Shown: positions 12,684 to 24,859 of the stretch, piece by piece
Layout of the letters: each line of letters begins with the position of its first letter
How positions within the stretch are numbered: position 1 is the first letter of the stretch
Source of the DNA: Rhodocollybia butyracea
Taxonomy: Eukaryota; Basidiomycota; Agaricomycetes; Agaricales; Omphalotaceae
DNA length: 64,000 nt
Reading direction: 5' to 3'
NCBI GenBank assembly: GCA_015501585.1
Contig: JADNRY010000002.1
Span: 186,001-250,000 of the forward strand
Position numbers and translations under genes: made by a program
The notes under the pieces: model-generated
Told to the model about the DNA's origin: nothing
Seen by the model: the letters and a program-made list of their open reading frames with translations, nothing else
Database searches by the model: none

Positions 12684-14248
12684 CTTGGACGTACAGAACG
12701 ACGATAAGGTACGAGTGAAAGCAAAAAGTACTATCTAGACCAGTGATTATAAGTACACGGCTGACAACTTTTACACTTCAACTCCAGAGATATTCTTGCG
12801 ATAGAAGCACCGAGCAGGCAGGCAGCCCTGATAAGACATATAATGGTTTTGAATTCCCAATGTATAAGGGTGGTGCAGTTCTTCCCAGGCGCTTCTTCGA
12901 CGGCCTGGTATATAATCAATTTAGTAGTAGATTAGATGACTTGTCCATCGTGATGGCCTCCAGTTCAGGTACTGAGGTAGATCGCACGCCCCTTTCTTGA
13001 GAAAGGTGGGGGACAATTCACTCACACAGAAATGAGTAGACCAGAGTAGACCTGCAGACGAAGGAAATATTGCAGTGGCTGGACCTCCATCTTGTACACT
13101 GGAGTCTTTTCGAGCTTCTATTAGTTAGCTGGCTACCTTCGCGGGCGAAGGTCAATGATTATACTAATAGCGCGATGTTTTTTTGCCTCAGTATATGATA
13201 CCCGGTACCGCTGCTGCAGTCTGCTGATACTGGTGCTGATACTGGTCTGACAGTGACACACCTTGCCGCGTCTAACACTTCATTGAACACTGGCATCTAC
13301 TTATCTATCACGTCTTTGAGCCTATTTGCAGTCGTTTGTAGGATAGACAAAATGCAAATCTCCTGGACTACAGTGATACTTATAAGCCACATATGTGTTG
13401 TTGACGCAGTAGCTATCAAGAAAGTCAACAATCAGCAATTCTGAGATAAATAAACCACGCACCAGGACAGGTTTCATTGCACATCTCTTCTTTCGCTCCA
13501 TCGTCCTTCAACTTCGATGACCGCAGAGTATTAGACGGTGCGTCAAGTTCCTGTAAACGGTTTGGTGTGTAGAAACTGTTGGGGAGCCTAGTGGCTACAG
13601 TCGTACTTTTTGATCAATGTGTGGATCTTGGTGGACAGCGGTTATCGCTGGTGAAATAGCTCCTCTCTAGAGTCTACGACGAGGGCCCTTCCTTAGTGAG
13701 AAGTAAAGCAGAAAACGTGGCTGAGTGGCGCGCCGGCCCGGAACGCAACATCAGACCTCTACTTTCGTCCAACAATTTCACGACTGTTGAAACCGCGTTC
13801 GATTTTCATCTCGCCTTTTCATCAACTCCAATTTCAACCTCGGCTGAGTCTGCTCAGGAGGCGAGATTATATAGTTTTTGTATTGGATGGCTTATAAACT
13901 CTAATAGGCCCCTGGGTTCCTAGCCAGCCCGCTTTTCCATTATCGACGTTCGCGTTTGAGCCGAGGTTAAGCCAAAGCGTTCAGTATCTGCTCAATACGG
14001 ATGCTGTATGTTCTGCTTAGCGTTCGCGGATAATTTCTGCTGCTTTATCTTGATTATGAACATTACACCGTCATGGGAAGGTTACGGTTACAATCATCAG
14101 GGCTTCAGTTTGAAGTGAACTTGGAACAAATGATGTGATTCTTCAAGCATGCGGATTCGACTCACGCGATCCTTTGACGATGCCGAGAATATTGACCGCT
14201 ACTTATATAAAGCTCTGACTCGTAGGTCTTCTATCGACGACAATCACC
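12684..14248. other. divergent intergenic region
   Basis: Promoter side of both the Dur3-like gene and the S53 protease gene. It contains short unconvincing frames (for example 13696-13923) and a short direct repeat, CTGATACTGGTG, near 13225. No RNA gene or mobile element was recognised. The last ~60 bp before ATG 14249 include a TATA-like stretch (acttatataaagc). Confidence 0.5.
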
Positions 14249-16274
14249 ATGTTGCTCTCATCTGTTGTCCTCGCCCTCCTTCCCTTAGCAACACTCGCCT
14301 CTCCGCTTTCGTCTCGCTCGGCTCTCTATGCAGACTGTAAGACGAAACACTCCTGGGGTGGCTCTGTTCCCTCCTCGCTGTGGAAATATCATTCCACGCC
14401 TGATCCTTCAACTCTTCTAAACCTCCGCTTGGGATTGCGTCCTTCCAAATTCGATACATTGCTTGGGCACCTTTCGGAAACCTCTGATCCATTCCACGAG
14501 CGATATGGAAAGCATTTGTCCAAGGCTGAAGTTGATGAATTGATGCGACCAGAAGATGAGACAATTCAAGAGGTAAAGGAATGGTTGGACTGGCATGGCA
14601 TCGAGGACGATGCTATTTCTACCTCCTCGGATCGATGGGTCACTATCACCGTTCCCATTTCGTTGGCGGAAACTATGTTGAACACCACTTATCACGTATA
14701 CGCACACACGGAAACCGATGAGACAATCGTTCGTACTCTGGAGTACTCTCTTCCCAGCCATCTCCATGATCACATCAATCTCGTTTCGCCGACTACATAC
14801 TTTGGAACTACTCGTGGCTTAAAGTTGACTAGCTTCGTCAAGTCAAGCGTAGCCATCCCAAGTCTCAGCAACAATGTAACTCCGTCAAGCAGTTGCAACC
14901 GAACTATCACGCCTACTTGCTTGCAAGACTTGTATAACGTACGCATCGTTACCAAAGCTTTTTTCATATCTGATCTTGCATTTCAGACTGCAGGCTATGT
15001 ACCGACCGAGATAAAAATCAACAGACTCGGCATCACCGGATATCTCGAGCAATTCGCTTCCAGGGCTGATCTTGCTAGTTTCGTCGAGCAATTCCTTCCC
15101 GCAGCCACCAACGCCACTTTCACCCTTGAGGAGATCAACGGAGGACAGAATAACCAGAGCGATCCTGGTGTTGAAGCCAACCTAGATGTCCAATACGGAA
15201 CTGGCATGGCGTGGCCCACTCCCATGACTTTCTATAGGTATGTTCGGCTTAATCGCTGCGGTGAGAGGAATACCTACCATGGTTTTGCAGTACAGGAGGC
15301 TCTCCGCCTTTCATCCCGGACTCGTTTACGCCGACCAACCAAAACGAGCCATATCTCAACTGGCTCGAATTCATGGCAACAGTCCCTGACAATGAATTTC
15401 CAAGCACAGTCAGCACAAGTTACGCCGACGACGAGCAAACGGTCCCTGCCGACTATGCAGCTGAAGTATGCAATATGTTCGCAACCCTCGGAGTAAGAGG
15501 TGCTTCACTCATCTTTGGTTCCGGAGACGCAGGGTAAGCTTTCTATCTAGCTGCGAATTGCTTCGCTGCTCACTTTTTCGATTCAGTGTCGGAAGTGGTA
15601 ACTGTCTCACAAACAATGGCACCAACATAGTTGTCTTCCAGCCTACATTCCCTGCTAGGTGAGTTATTACCCTAGAGGTCTAACAACATTATTGATTGTT
15701 CTTTTTAGCTGTCCTTATGTAACAGTTGTCGGTGGTACCGCCCATATCTCTCCTGAGGTTGCTACCACCGATTTCCCATCTGGCGGTGGATTCTCAACCC
15801 AGTTTCCTCGACCCAGCTATCAATCGGCGGTCGTTTCAGCTTTCCTCAAAAAACTTGGCTCTACGAATGCAGGACTTTTCAATCCCAATGGTCGTGCTTA
15901 CCCCGATGTTGCTGCTCAAGCACAAGACTTCCAAGTCGTTGTCGGCGGAGAAGTTGTTTCCGTCGACGGCACTTCGTGTGCTACTCCCACCTTTGCTGGT
16001 GTCATCGCTCTCCTTAACGACTTCAAACTGGCCAAGGACGGTAAAACACTGGGATTCCTTAACCCGTTGTTGTACGCTCATCCTTCGGCCCTTAATGATA
16101 TCACTATTGGAACGAACGAGGGTTGTGGGACAAATGGATTCAGCGCCGGGGTTGGCTGGGATCCCGTGAGTACCGATTTTATTCATCGTATTATATCATG
16201 TTCTGAACGACTGTGTCTTGTAGGTGACTGGCTTGGGAACACCAGATTTCGTAAAGTTGCAAGCTATTGTTTGA
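14249..16274 (+). CDS. secreted S53 sedolisin-type serine carboxyl protease (tripeptidyl-peptidase-like)
   Basis: Exons 14249-14938, 14987-15237, 15291-15533, 15587-15658, 15709-16165 and 16224-16274 give 587 residues in one frame. A signal peptide (MLLSSVVLALLPLATLASP) precedes a pro-kumamolisin domain (GLRPSKFDTLLGHLSETSDP, HERYGKHLSKAEVDELMRP). The catalytic domain shows the Glu/Asp pair in GVEANLDVQY, the oxyanion Asp in IFGSGDAG, and the nucleophile Ser in VDGTSCATPTFAG. The Ca-binding C-terminus includes NGFSAGVGWDP and VTGLGTPDFVKLQ. These enzymes act outside the cell at acidic pH, releasing tripeptides or cleaving internally. Length and motif order are those of a complete fungal S53 preproenzyme. 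Splice sites are all GT..AG. Confidence 0.93.
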
Positions 16275-16342
16275 ACTGTTGTATATTGTATGCACTTGAA
16301 TGCAAAGGAAATGTTGCTACCCTTCCATTGGTAGGACTGTCT

Positions 16343-16782
16343 TGTATGATGTGGTTTCAGTGGACTTCTTGACGAGCGTTTCAAGCCTCGCCACGCCGTT
16401 CGCATGTTGGTAATAATTCTGAGATAGTCAAACTTCACACCCGCGGCTTAGCGATGAGCTTAGTTCGCAGCAGTATTCCTGAAGCCATTGAGACCTCAAA
16501 CCGTGCGGTGAATCGACGAAGAAGGTGCAGCTACTAGATAGTCCTCTTCCCTTGGAACTATGAGGACTGTGCTCCCCAAAGTCCTCGTCATAAATGATCG
16601 TGGACAATATACAACTGTCTGTCGCTGAGGTGGGTGATGCAATGGAGTCCTCCCTCTCTTGTCTCCTTAGATTCCGGTTGGCGGTGTCCACCTCGACAGG
16701 ACCCCACCCAAAACTCTCATCAACGACTATGGATAATATATCATCGTCTGCTGCTGCATTGACTGGTGCAATGATGATGTGA
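16343..16782 (-). pseudogene. duplicated 3' fragment of a DUF6533 gene
   Basis: About 440 bp closely resemble 36228-36676, which is the last exon plus 3' flank of the DUF6533 gene at 36391-38278, in the same orientation. On the minus strand it encodes NAAADDDILSIVVDESFGWG, then ANRNLRRQEREDSIASPTSA, as in the full gene. The frame then breaks: the ending differs through indels (DEDFGEHSPHSS instead of DEDFEWGTVLTV). No upstream exons of the gene were found next to it. It is therefore a truncated, decayed copy lying just 3' of the S53 protease gene. Confidence 0.8.
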
Positions 16783-18380
16783 GGAGCTCAGGTATGAGGG
16801 GAGGCAAGGTATATACGCAAGGCAGCCTGAGATATATGATATCGTTTCTTTTCTGTTTATGTCGCCTATAACTGACTACTATTAGGACACTGCTCTTCGA
16901 CCAGGCGAAGATTCGCTTATCTGGAGGGTACCTACCTCACCTAGCCCAGAGCTTGTCCGGTATCCGTCGACGAAAGGATACCACTAGAATGCCGACTCCG
17001 CGCCCTTGAACTGCTCCTCGAAATTATCCTGGTCTCCCGCGAATGCTGGATGCGCCAGATATGTCACATCCGTACTCGATCCGCACCGACCAAAGCTCAC
17101 TTTGTCAAAGGCGCTCAAGTACATCCCCCTTCCTTTTAATCGGTGCCTTTGTCTCACTTTTCCCAGGCCCGATCTTCTTCGTACAGCAGTAGGTGGGCGA
17201 GCAGCGACAGCTATACTAGTATAGAGTTCTCGACGACGCCCAAGACTCCCCACTGGTTCCTCCGAATTCTTCTGTGTTATTTGATCGTTCGAAGGAACGA
17301 CTGCGAGTTTTTAATATCTCTTTGGCTCATCTGGAGCCTCGCGGTATGAACAATGGGACCCTCTTTCGTTTTCTCGATCTTCGACAAAGTACAGACTACC
17401 TTTGTCAAAATCCAGTTTCTGAATCTCTATGGACAGCATGTACCCACACTTAAATCTACAGTGTGCTGTGTATAGAATTGTAGGACTCTTGAGGACTCGG
17501 TGGCGAGGGTCTCTTAAGATCCCCTTGCGATTGGAGTTTACCGATGACGCTGCGAAATTTCATTGTTGAGGGAACGTTGGGCGGCTTAGACTAATGGTAG
17601 GAAGGCGCTTTTGATTGCGAGCTCTCGACGTTTTCACTCTTTTCCAAGTGGACTGTGATATATAATTACATTTTGTGGTCTCGAATCTGCGCTACCTTCC
17701 CTCCTTCACCTTTCCTTTGGGGATTCGTCGCTGTCTTCAGTACAAATACCTTGTTACATAATCCCGTTACTCACCTTCTGACTTCGAACTGACGAAGACC
17801 ACAGACTTGTACCCGTTAGGAAACTTCCCAAGCACATGCGCATCGACTTTGGCATCCCATCTCTTCCCCTCATCATCTAGTCGGGCGCTTAAATTTTCTA
17901 CGGCACACTGAACGAGATTGCGCTAAAGACAGCTCTCTAATAAGTGTATAAATGCCTAGAATACCCACAAGCACACCCTAAATACATGACTAGCCCAAAT
18001 GATTAAAGATTAAAAATGACGAAAGTCATCCAAACTCGTCGAGACGATCCAGCCCATTCCAAGGCTCAGAATCTCTTCAAACTTAACACAGATGTAAATA
18101 ACATATGTATTAATACCCTGCTCAGTTTTAGAAGCAGTAAACAATGTTGTTCATCCTCGAGCCCACTGTTCTGAATCTCTGTGGCGATCTGTGGCGATTC
18201 GTTTGATGTCACACATGTCACACCATCACCTTTACACTCCCACGCTCTTCATGGTATTGTTCGCGCGTGTGGTATATACTGGCATCTCTGGACACTTGGA
18301 TTATAGTTTTGGTGACTTACTATACATACCATAATACTGACCCAGAGAGACCTTATAAATATTTAAGTCTCCATCTACAC
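16783..18380. other. no firm gene; coding-like minus-strand segments
   Basis: No complete gene could be built. On the minus strand some stretches look protein-coding: 17775-17922 reads ENLSARLDDEGKRWDAKVDA then GKFPNGYKSVVFVSSKSEG up to a GTGAGT donor. An ATG at 17573 opens MKFRSVIGKLQSQGDLKRPS. 17330-17440 reads SLYFVEDRENERG, and 16984-17253 is open. Frames disagree between them and I recognise no family. It could be an unannotated small gene, a decayed one, or chance. Confidence 0.3.
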
Positions 18381-20174
18381 TCAAAGCAACCAGGTATCCT
18401 GAGCATTCAATGAGCACTGAAGTAATGTAGTCACCTGTAGTACTGTATTATATAGTGTAGTAAAACAGCCCCCGCACTTAGGGCAACGATCTACAGCAGC
18501 TCCCACCGGGCAGACTGCGAGCTCGTCGTTGTTCGGTGTTTGGGCCCGTGTCAGCTTATGCTGCCGGAGCCGGCGTTCAGTATTTGGACCATGCCGTGTA
18601 ATAAACTTCCTTCCTTCCTTCCTTCCCCGCCGGCGACTCAAACCTGTCGGACAAAAGTCGAACCAGAGTTCTGCTGTAAGTACCTCAGCAATGATGGCTA
18701 CGTCAGCTGTCAAAAATTTTGATGTCTTGTTCTTCAGCTTCCGGTGTGGTTGTGGTTGAATAGCGTCGAGATCGAACTCGCCCTTTCCGCAATTAATGGC
18801 AAGGCCGTCAAACTTCAGCGAATCCAAGCTCTGACCCAACATCGCAATCGCAACAACAAACGACCGGTGGCTTGGCTCATGTAGGAAGACGAATTCCTCG
18901 AAAGAAGCTGCGATGTTCTCAGTCTCATTGGCCATGATAGTCGTGGTAGATTCCTGTAAAGCAACCCCTGGAGCTTGCAGTTGCACTACTGAGTCCTGGT
19001 CACTCGATTTGAGGCATTTGAAACGGGGGTATTGAGTTTGCTTGAGTTCACATGACTTTGTCAGAGTCGAAGGAAAGGTAGGGAAGGTAGATGGATGGGA
19101 GCTTTCATCGCGTATTGGTTGGGAGATCCTCGTCGGTTGGCTTTCAATAAACGCAGATATCACTGTATTGGTAGTGTTCCTCAGTGGCCCTGTCATCTGT
19201 TTTTGTGCGACGACATTCTGAGGTTGGTCGTCATCCAACCCAGAGTTTCGCGTGAGACGAGGAACATTCCACCTAGCAAGGTTCTTTGGGATGTCTTCGT
19301 CGTCGCTGTCGTTGTTCTTCCTTTTCTTAGTTGGGGACTCGATTCTACTGTCGTCTCTTGGATGACGACGATACAATCTGTTTCAAAGAAGCTTTATGGG
19401 TGTCTTGAGTACGCCCCTTGCCATGTCCACGTCGAGCCCTCTGAGGCTTATCCGCTTCGGCGGCCTTGTCTACCCAAATCTCTACCCTCTCCTCAAATCT
19501 ATCGACCAAGCTCCAGTCGGCCCATGGCTTCTCGAGCTTGTATTCGGAGGTCCTCCAGGAAGGTTCGTTATTACATTGTGATTCTGGGCCAGCGTAGCTC
19601 GTATTTCTGAAAAGGACCTCAAGTTTCAAACATGAAAGATTCATGACATACCTTGCTCCCTTCGAGAACAGTGAATCTGTCCCCATACAATTCCACTGCG
19701 ATCGGCTCTTGCAACATAATCTCTGGGCGAGGGAGCTTATCGTACATTTCGTATGTGTAGTTTAGTCCGTCCCTAGGCTAACCGAGTTATCCAGACATAA
19801 GTCAACCTCTTGCGCCTAGAGCCTAAATGCATACCAGTTTGTCTTGATAGAAGATCCATTCTTGATTCCAAAGTTTAGGTCCTCCAGCTGTACTCGTGCA
19901 AGCCCGTAGGCTGTAGTGAAATATATATAGAAATGAGGAAGCGCCCCAAGGCCGCAAATTTTTGTTTGTGGTCCTCCTCAGGAAACAAGAATCGAAATAT
20001 TATGGAAGTCGTGCCAGATAGAGGATGTTTCGACTGGGCTTCTCGCGTAAACTCTTTGTACACATCGAGGGCCGGAAACAGAGTCTTTGTTCCATCCGTA
20101 ATTTTGCGTTGCGCATTCGATCTTGGTTTACTCTTTTTCTGGATCTCTCGCACTAGCTCAACAAAACTAGGCAA
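18381..20174 (-). pseudogene. DNA ligase-like gene lacking a visible catalytic core
   Basis: ATG 20174 opens MPSFVELVREIQKKSKPRSN. It continues to TSIIFRFLFPEEDHKQKF, which resembles the N-terminal DNA-binding domain of eukaryotic ATP-dependent DNA ligases (LigIV-like). Only ~70-100 nt further the reading resumes at GPKLWNQEWIFYQDKL, RPEIMLQEPIAVELYGDRFT and KKYELRWPRIT, which resembles the OB-fold end of such ligases. The adenylation domain with its KxDG lysine motif, normally ~200 residues, is not present between them. Further on, frames at EKPWADWSLVDRFEERVEIW and DDSRIESPTKKRKN (331-residue open stretch to 18381) do not join cleanly. Most likely a deleted, frame-disrupted ligase relic; a missing piece elsewhere or a wrong family call remain possible. 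Confidence 0.5.
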
Positions 20175-22035
20175 TTAATGAGTTGAGCAAGTCATATTAC
20201 ACGTACCGGAATAGCCTAGCTAGCTAGTCTTTTGAGAAGAGAATACTCGTTCTCATATAAAGTACCGGAAGAATTATATAGGTTCAGTCATCCCCGACTC
20301 TGACCGAAGGAAGAGAGGGTCTTGTGAACCTCTTTTTTTTCTGATCCTTCAGATTTCTGCCATGACGCAATACTTCACACACTGATTGGATGACGCTGTC
20401 GGCGATTCGTTTCATAGTCGCCAAACCTAGGAATGACTGTCGATTTCGTCCGTCGGTTCAGTGCCTTTGCCCGCAAACAGGCCGTTCCGAACTATGGCAG
20501 AAAGAAGTACCGTACAGACGATGAATAGGTGAGCTCCCTAATACTTTGCCGCCACTAGCTTGACTTTATTACTAGAAGCGCTACTACACTTGTACCTGGA
20601 AGATATTTGTGTCAATTGTCCCAAAGTTATCTGCACATCATGTAATTCTTTTCAACTACCGCGATAACTGTAATCCAAGGTGGACGGAAACACATCAAAC
20701 TATTCACATTCCACTCCAACCAACTTCAAACTGTAGTTTCATTCCTCAATTTATTGGTTCCTTCCTTTACTTAATGTAGTACGCTGTAACAATAACGAAC
20801 GCTTTGGCTCCTCTAAATCTATACGCAATAAGATAAGAATATAATACCATTGGTGAACACATGAAATAATTCCCCTAAGTCAAACACTAATACTTTTTAG
20901 GTGTACTCTCCAAATAAGACTTGCGAGTGTGGGCCACCGCGCCAAGCGCGTGGCAGGTACGAGTCCTGCAAGAGACTAGTTATGAATTGTGCACTGCAAC
21001 GACCACTGATGAAAAGTGCGGGGGCTACAAAAATGGAAGTATTATTAAGATGAATAAACACCGTGTCACATGTGGCAAAAAGAATGTACAGCACCGATAA
21101 TCTGCACATTAGAGGTGCAACCACAACAGTGTTTGATGCAAGAAGTTCAAGAGTAAAAAGGTATCAGATGCGGCGAAGTTTTGGGTAACATGAAATAAGT
21201 GGGCACATCAGAAAGTCACATGTCAAGCGCTTTGACATTTCTAAATATGGGGAAACGATTCTTCCAAATTTGGGCAAGATCAACCCTAATTGGGAAAAAA
21301 TTCCCACGCGAAACCGGCCATAAGGACGAGCCTTCATTACATTCAGGACTCGTAAAAGTCTGACAGCCAAGCCCAGATATGTGGAAGCTCAGAGTCGGGG
21401 ACTTGCCGTGTGGCAACAACACACGGCGTTAATGATGACCTTACTGGAGACTTTTTTTTTTTTTTTGCAATCTTTTATTCCGTACACGCGGAGGTGCAAT
21501 GGACCTGACCCAAAGGTATCGCTCATGGTGCCAAATCCCTGATTCCCACGATACATGCGCTAAGAGGTACACAGCACTTCCGTACCAAAGGCCGTATCGA
21601 TGTTCTCCTTCGCTGAACGGTCACCCCAAACATAGTACTTTATAGAGAGAAAATGTTCAGAAGATGAATTAAAATGCATCTAACAAGAGAGACTATTTGA
21701 ACCTATAGAAACGTCCCACTCCAATGTCAAAAGTCTCTGTTAACGACTCAATCGATCTTCTAACTGCAGTCAGTACAGTGGTGTGGTTCAAGAAGACTGT
21801 TCAAAGACTGTGATTTGCAGTGGCAAGAAAACTCTTCTGGATATTTGCAATGAGGTGGGTTACCTCGGCGTGAATACTCTAAGACTATAGTAGGAATAGT
21901 TCAAAGCTCGCACGACAACGGCAAGTTACCAGGAGCTGGTCCAGACCACCCCAGTTCTGACTTTGTATAGCTCCGAATATTACGCCTGCAAAATCAGTCA
22001 TGAGCTACAGGACAAAATTCGATCAAATGTACAAC
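20175..22035. other. intergenic, no gene recognised
   Basis: No confident gene. A short frame (20433-20530) and a 16-nt T run near 21452 are present. A short extra 3' exon of the kinase gene may reach to about 21890 (GVIFGAIQSQNWGG is read on the minus strand), but the frame does not connect cleanly. Confidence 0.4.
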
Positions 22036-23900
22036 TTACTTGATCAGTTGTCCATTCTCTTCTTTCCTTTTCAGTTGGACAGCACCAATATCCACAGACC
22101 ATCCCAGGAAACCATCCCACACCACCGGGTGGTCATCGGGAGGAGATTCAAACGGAACAATATCCAGGACAAAATTGCCATTCAGCCAAACCTTTGGAAG
22201 ATTCTTCACAAGTGTGCTTGTCTCACTGTTATCTGACTCAAATACTCTTCCGTAGCACGACATTCGTGCTGCATCAATTTGCTGTTCTATAGCTGAGAGG
22301 GTCAAATCAGGAAGGTTATGCCGACAGGGAGTCATGCTGGTAGTTGTCTGCAGAATTAGATGTGTTCAGTTTATGTAAAACATTGTAGTAGCTCAAAAAA
22401 TAGGTTCACCTGAGTATGGAAGTCGCAAAACGGACGGGTCGCGTAGACAAAGAGATCACTAGTGTCTAGATTGGGTATCGAGGGGAACATTTGGAAGGTT
22501 TCCCTACGTTCACTCCCAAGACCCTCTAGTTTGTCTTTACATCGAGTCAGTGAGTACAGGCTTAACTTGAGATGATCGCCGAAGCAAGCGATGCTGCACA
22601 CAATGGCCGGACGAAAGGGAAATTCCTCGGGGTCACCGGTGCGATGATAGTAGCTTCGGTCAGGCTTTTGAGGTTTAGGGTCATATTCTAAGCTTTCTTT
22701 GCACAGAACACGCGCCAGGATCAAATCGCCTCGCCGGATCGAGAGACGATCTGTAACCTCTTTCAACGGGACGGAGATTGTTTCTGTTTCTTTGGCTTCG
22801 GTTTTAGCTTCTCTCTGCCAGCTATAGGTCGTAGCGGAACCGGCAATAGCAGATAGCTGGCTCCACAGGAAATCATAGTCAGGATCCCCACTCCACTCGA
22901 GAGAAAAGCAGTGAGACACGAAACGCTCAAGCTCTTGAGGTAAACCCTGACACAATCTCGCGGGTGTCCACAAACACTTTTTCTCTTCCAGGCGCTTTTT
23001 GTGATGTTTCTCGGTGCCTCCTGACAGCTTTTCCCAAGGAAGAGATCCACGAAAGAGTCGAATCAATATGTACAATAGAGTTTGGAGATCATCGCGCCGG
23101 GATAGAGCTGCAAGGATATAAGTTCATAGCGATGTAATGTAATGTGCATACCTTGACCAAGATGCACGCCCGGACTAGAATAAAGGAGTGTTCCCATAAC
23201 AGTACCTTTACCAGGAGCAAAATGTACATTGGTATCACGATCTCGGTACCTGCGTGCAAGGCCAAAGTCTACTATATGCACGGTGTCGCGGTTAGGCTGA
23301 TCGTCTCGTCCAAAAAGAAAGTTTTTGGGCTGGATCGCGCATGTTAAGGATAAATCATGGATCCACTGCAAACAGACTTCTACCTTTAAATCCCGGTGGA
23401 TAAAGCCCTGGGAGTGTAGGTACTTCACTGCGGTAAGCTAGAGGCATAATCAACAAAGCTCTTACTTGATGACTACAGGACACACCATTCCTAGACCTAC
23501 TTTAGCCGACCTTTCAGCGGTGAATTCTTTTCTAGATTCACGGAAACGATCTTCAACAGTTGGGCCCAAAAGTTCCATGACCATGACACGAAATTCAAGG
23601 TCAGTTATCATTTTTGTACCATATGCATATACGCGCGGGATGGAAGGATGTCCTGCAAGAACTTGATAGAGTTTGTATTCGTATTCGAGTGTTGAACAAG
23701 TAATTCGCGAAAGAGCCCTTTCCCTCTTTATTGCGACGAGTTCGCCAGCTGGACTGAGATATTGGTCCACTATACCTGTAAACCGTCCATTGAGCTGTCA
23801 CATTCAAAAAAGTAGTTAGCTCACCGTAGCCGCCTTCTCCAATAAAGTGGATATAGAAAAAGTCTCCTAAAGAAACAGTACAGAAAGAATTGATTTCCAT
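22036..23900 (-). CDS. casein kinase 1-like protein kinase
   Basis: ATG 23900 opens MEINSFCTVSLGDFFYIHFI, followed by the glycine loop GEGGYG, interrupted by an intron. The catalytic Lys lies in GELVAIKRERALSR. The catalytic loop is HRDLK, then an intron, then PKNFLFG, and the metal-binding motif is DFGLARRYRDRD. GTLLYSSPGVHLGQ then RRDDLQ corresponds to the CK1 activation-segment region, although CK1s usually have HRDIKPDNFL and GTARYASINTHLG. SLPWEKLSG and the C-lobe follow, then a ~200-residue C-terminal extension (FPFRPAIVCSIACFGDHLKL; SCYGRVFESDNSETS) with no recognised domain. About six introns. This is a divergent CK1 branch of a kind expanded in Agaricomycetes; substrate unknown. Confidence 0.85.
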
Positions 23901-24859
23901 CTCGGATGAACAATGAAGCTTGACGAATGCGAAGGATAGAGTTCTATATCTGAAACGAGTGCAGTTTCGCCGAGAAGGGAGCAGAGTAAAAAGAAACAGG
24001 AAAAAAGACCATTTCGCAGTAGGTTCGGAGCAAGCCCCTGCGGCTCCGGCCCGGAATGGGTATTCCTTCGCTAGAAGGGGCTTGAAACAAAATCGTGATT
24101 TGGCGGGGGTGCTTCGTCGGTCCTTAATTTAACATAGAGCTCACGCTCCCTCATATTATATAGACAAAATATGTACTTGAGAAGTCTCTGAATGCAACAA
24201 GCTACTTAAATTCTTAATATGATTTTTTTGTTGCACAAAATATGATGAGCAAGTTGGGTCACTGGGCAAAACAAGATCTTGCTTGTTTTTATAAATCAAG
24301 TCATCCTTACATTTAGGGATTATACATGGACACTAAGGGCTACTATATGAACCAGCTACAGAAGTATTTGGGATGTTGGAGGTGGTAGTTCTTGTATTAT
24401 TCACAATCTCAACGAACGGTGTGTAATGTCACATATGTCACAAAAATGTTACAGCCGCAAGCATAGGGGCCCGCTAGATACTTATCAACTATGGACACGA
24501 CACTCAAATATGACAGCGCATTCTGGAAGGCTATTTTGCCTCCCGAAATGCACAGACTCAATGTGCAGCAGAAAATTCACCCTGTATTCTCTCTCATCAT
24601 ATTCTTGCAGCTCAGTCTGAACAAACTACTTCTCTTTATCTTTTCGAGCAACATACAAGCAGTTCAAGAAAGAGTCAATGTCTTCATGGCCTACAGGCCT
24701 TTGGTGCTCACTTTTCATGCCCAATTTTCCCCTGCTCAAATCTTCGATATGTGGGCAGACCCCGAACGATTTCCCAAGTCACAAGAAGCAGTAGAAACCG
24801 GTTACGTTGACACGTTGCGGTGCAGGAGACAAATAGTATTTCCTTCCCTGTGAACGCAC
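23901..24859. other. intergenic edge of the accessory island
   Basis: No gene recognised. A plus-strand frame 24491-24853 contains a coding-looking end (SPAQIFDMWADPERFPKSQE) without a family match. On the minus strand a weak continuation of the RecQ-like fragment may be present (GKLGMKSEHQRPVGHEDIDS), out of frame. It may be decayed transposon-associated sequence. Confidence 0.35.

Noticed and set aside
13696..13923. 75-residue frame upstream of the S53 protease
   Set aside because: No domain or signal peptide, isolated within a promoter region.
16343..16782. Interpretation as a transposable repeat shared with 36228-36676
   Set aside because: The second copy is the terminal exon and flank of a complete DUF6533 gene, so a gene-fragment duplication is the simpler reading; only two copies are seen here.
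20930..20980. tRNA T-arm-like hairpin GCAGG-TACGAGT-CCTGC
   Set aside because: The loop lacks the TTC of a T-loop, and no acceptor, D or anticodon arm pairs upstream.
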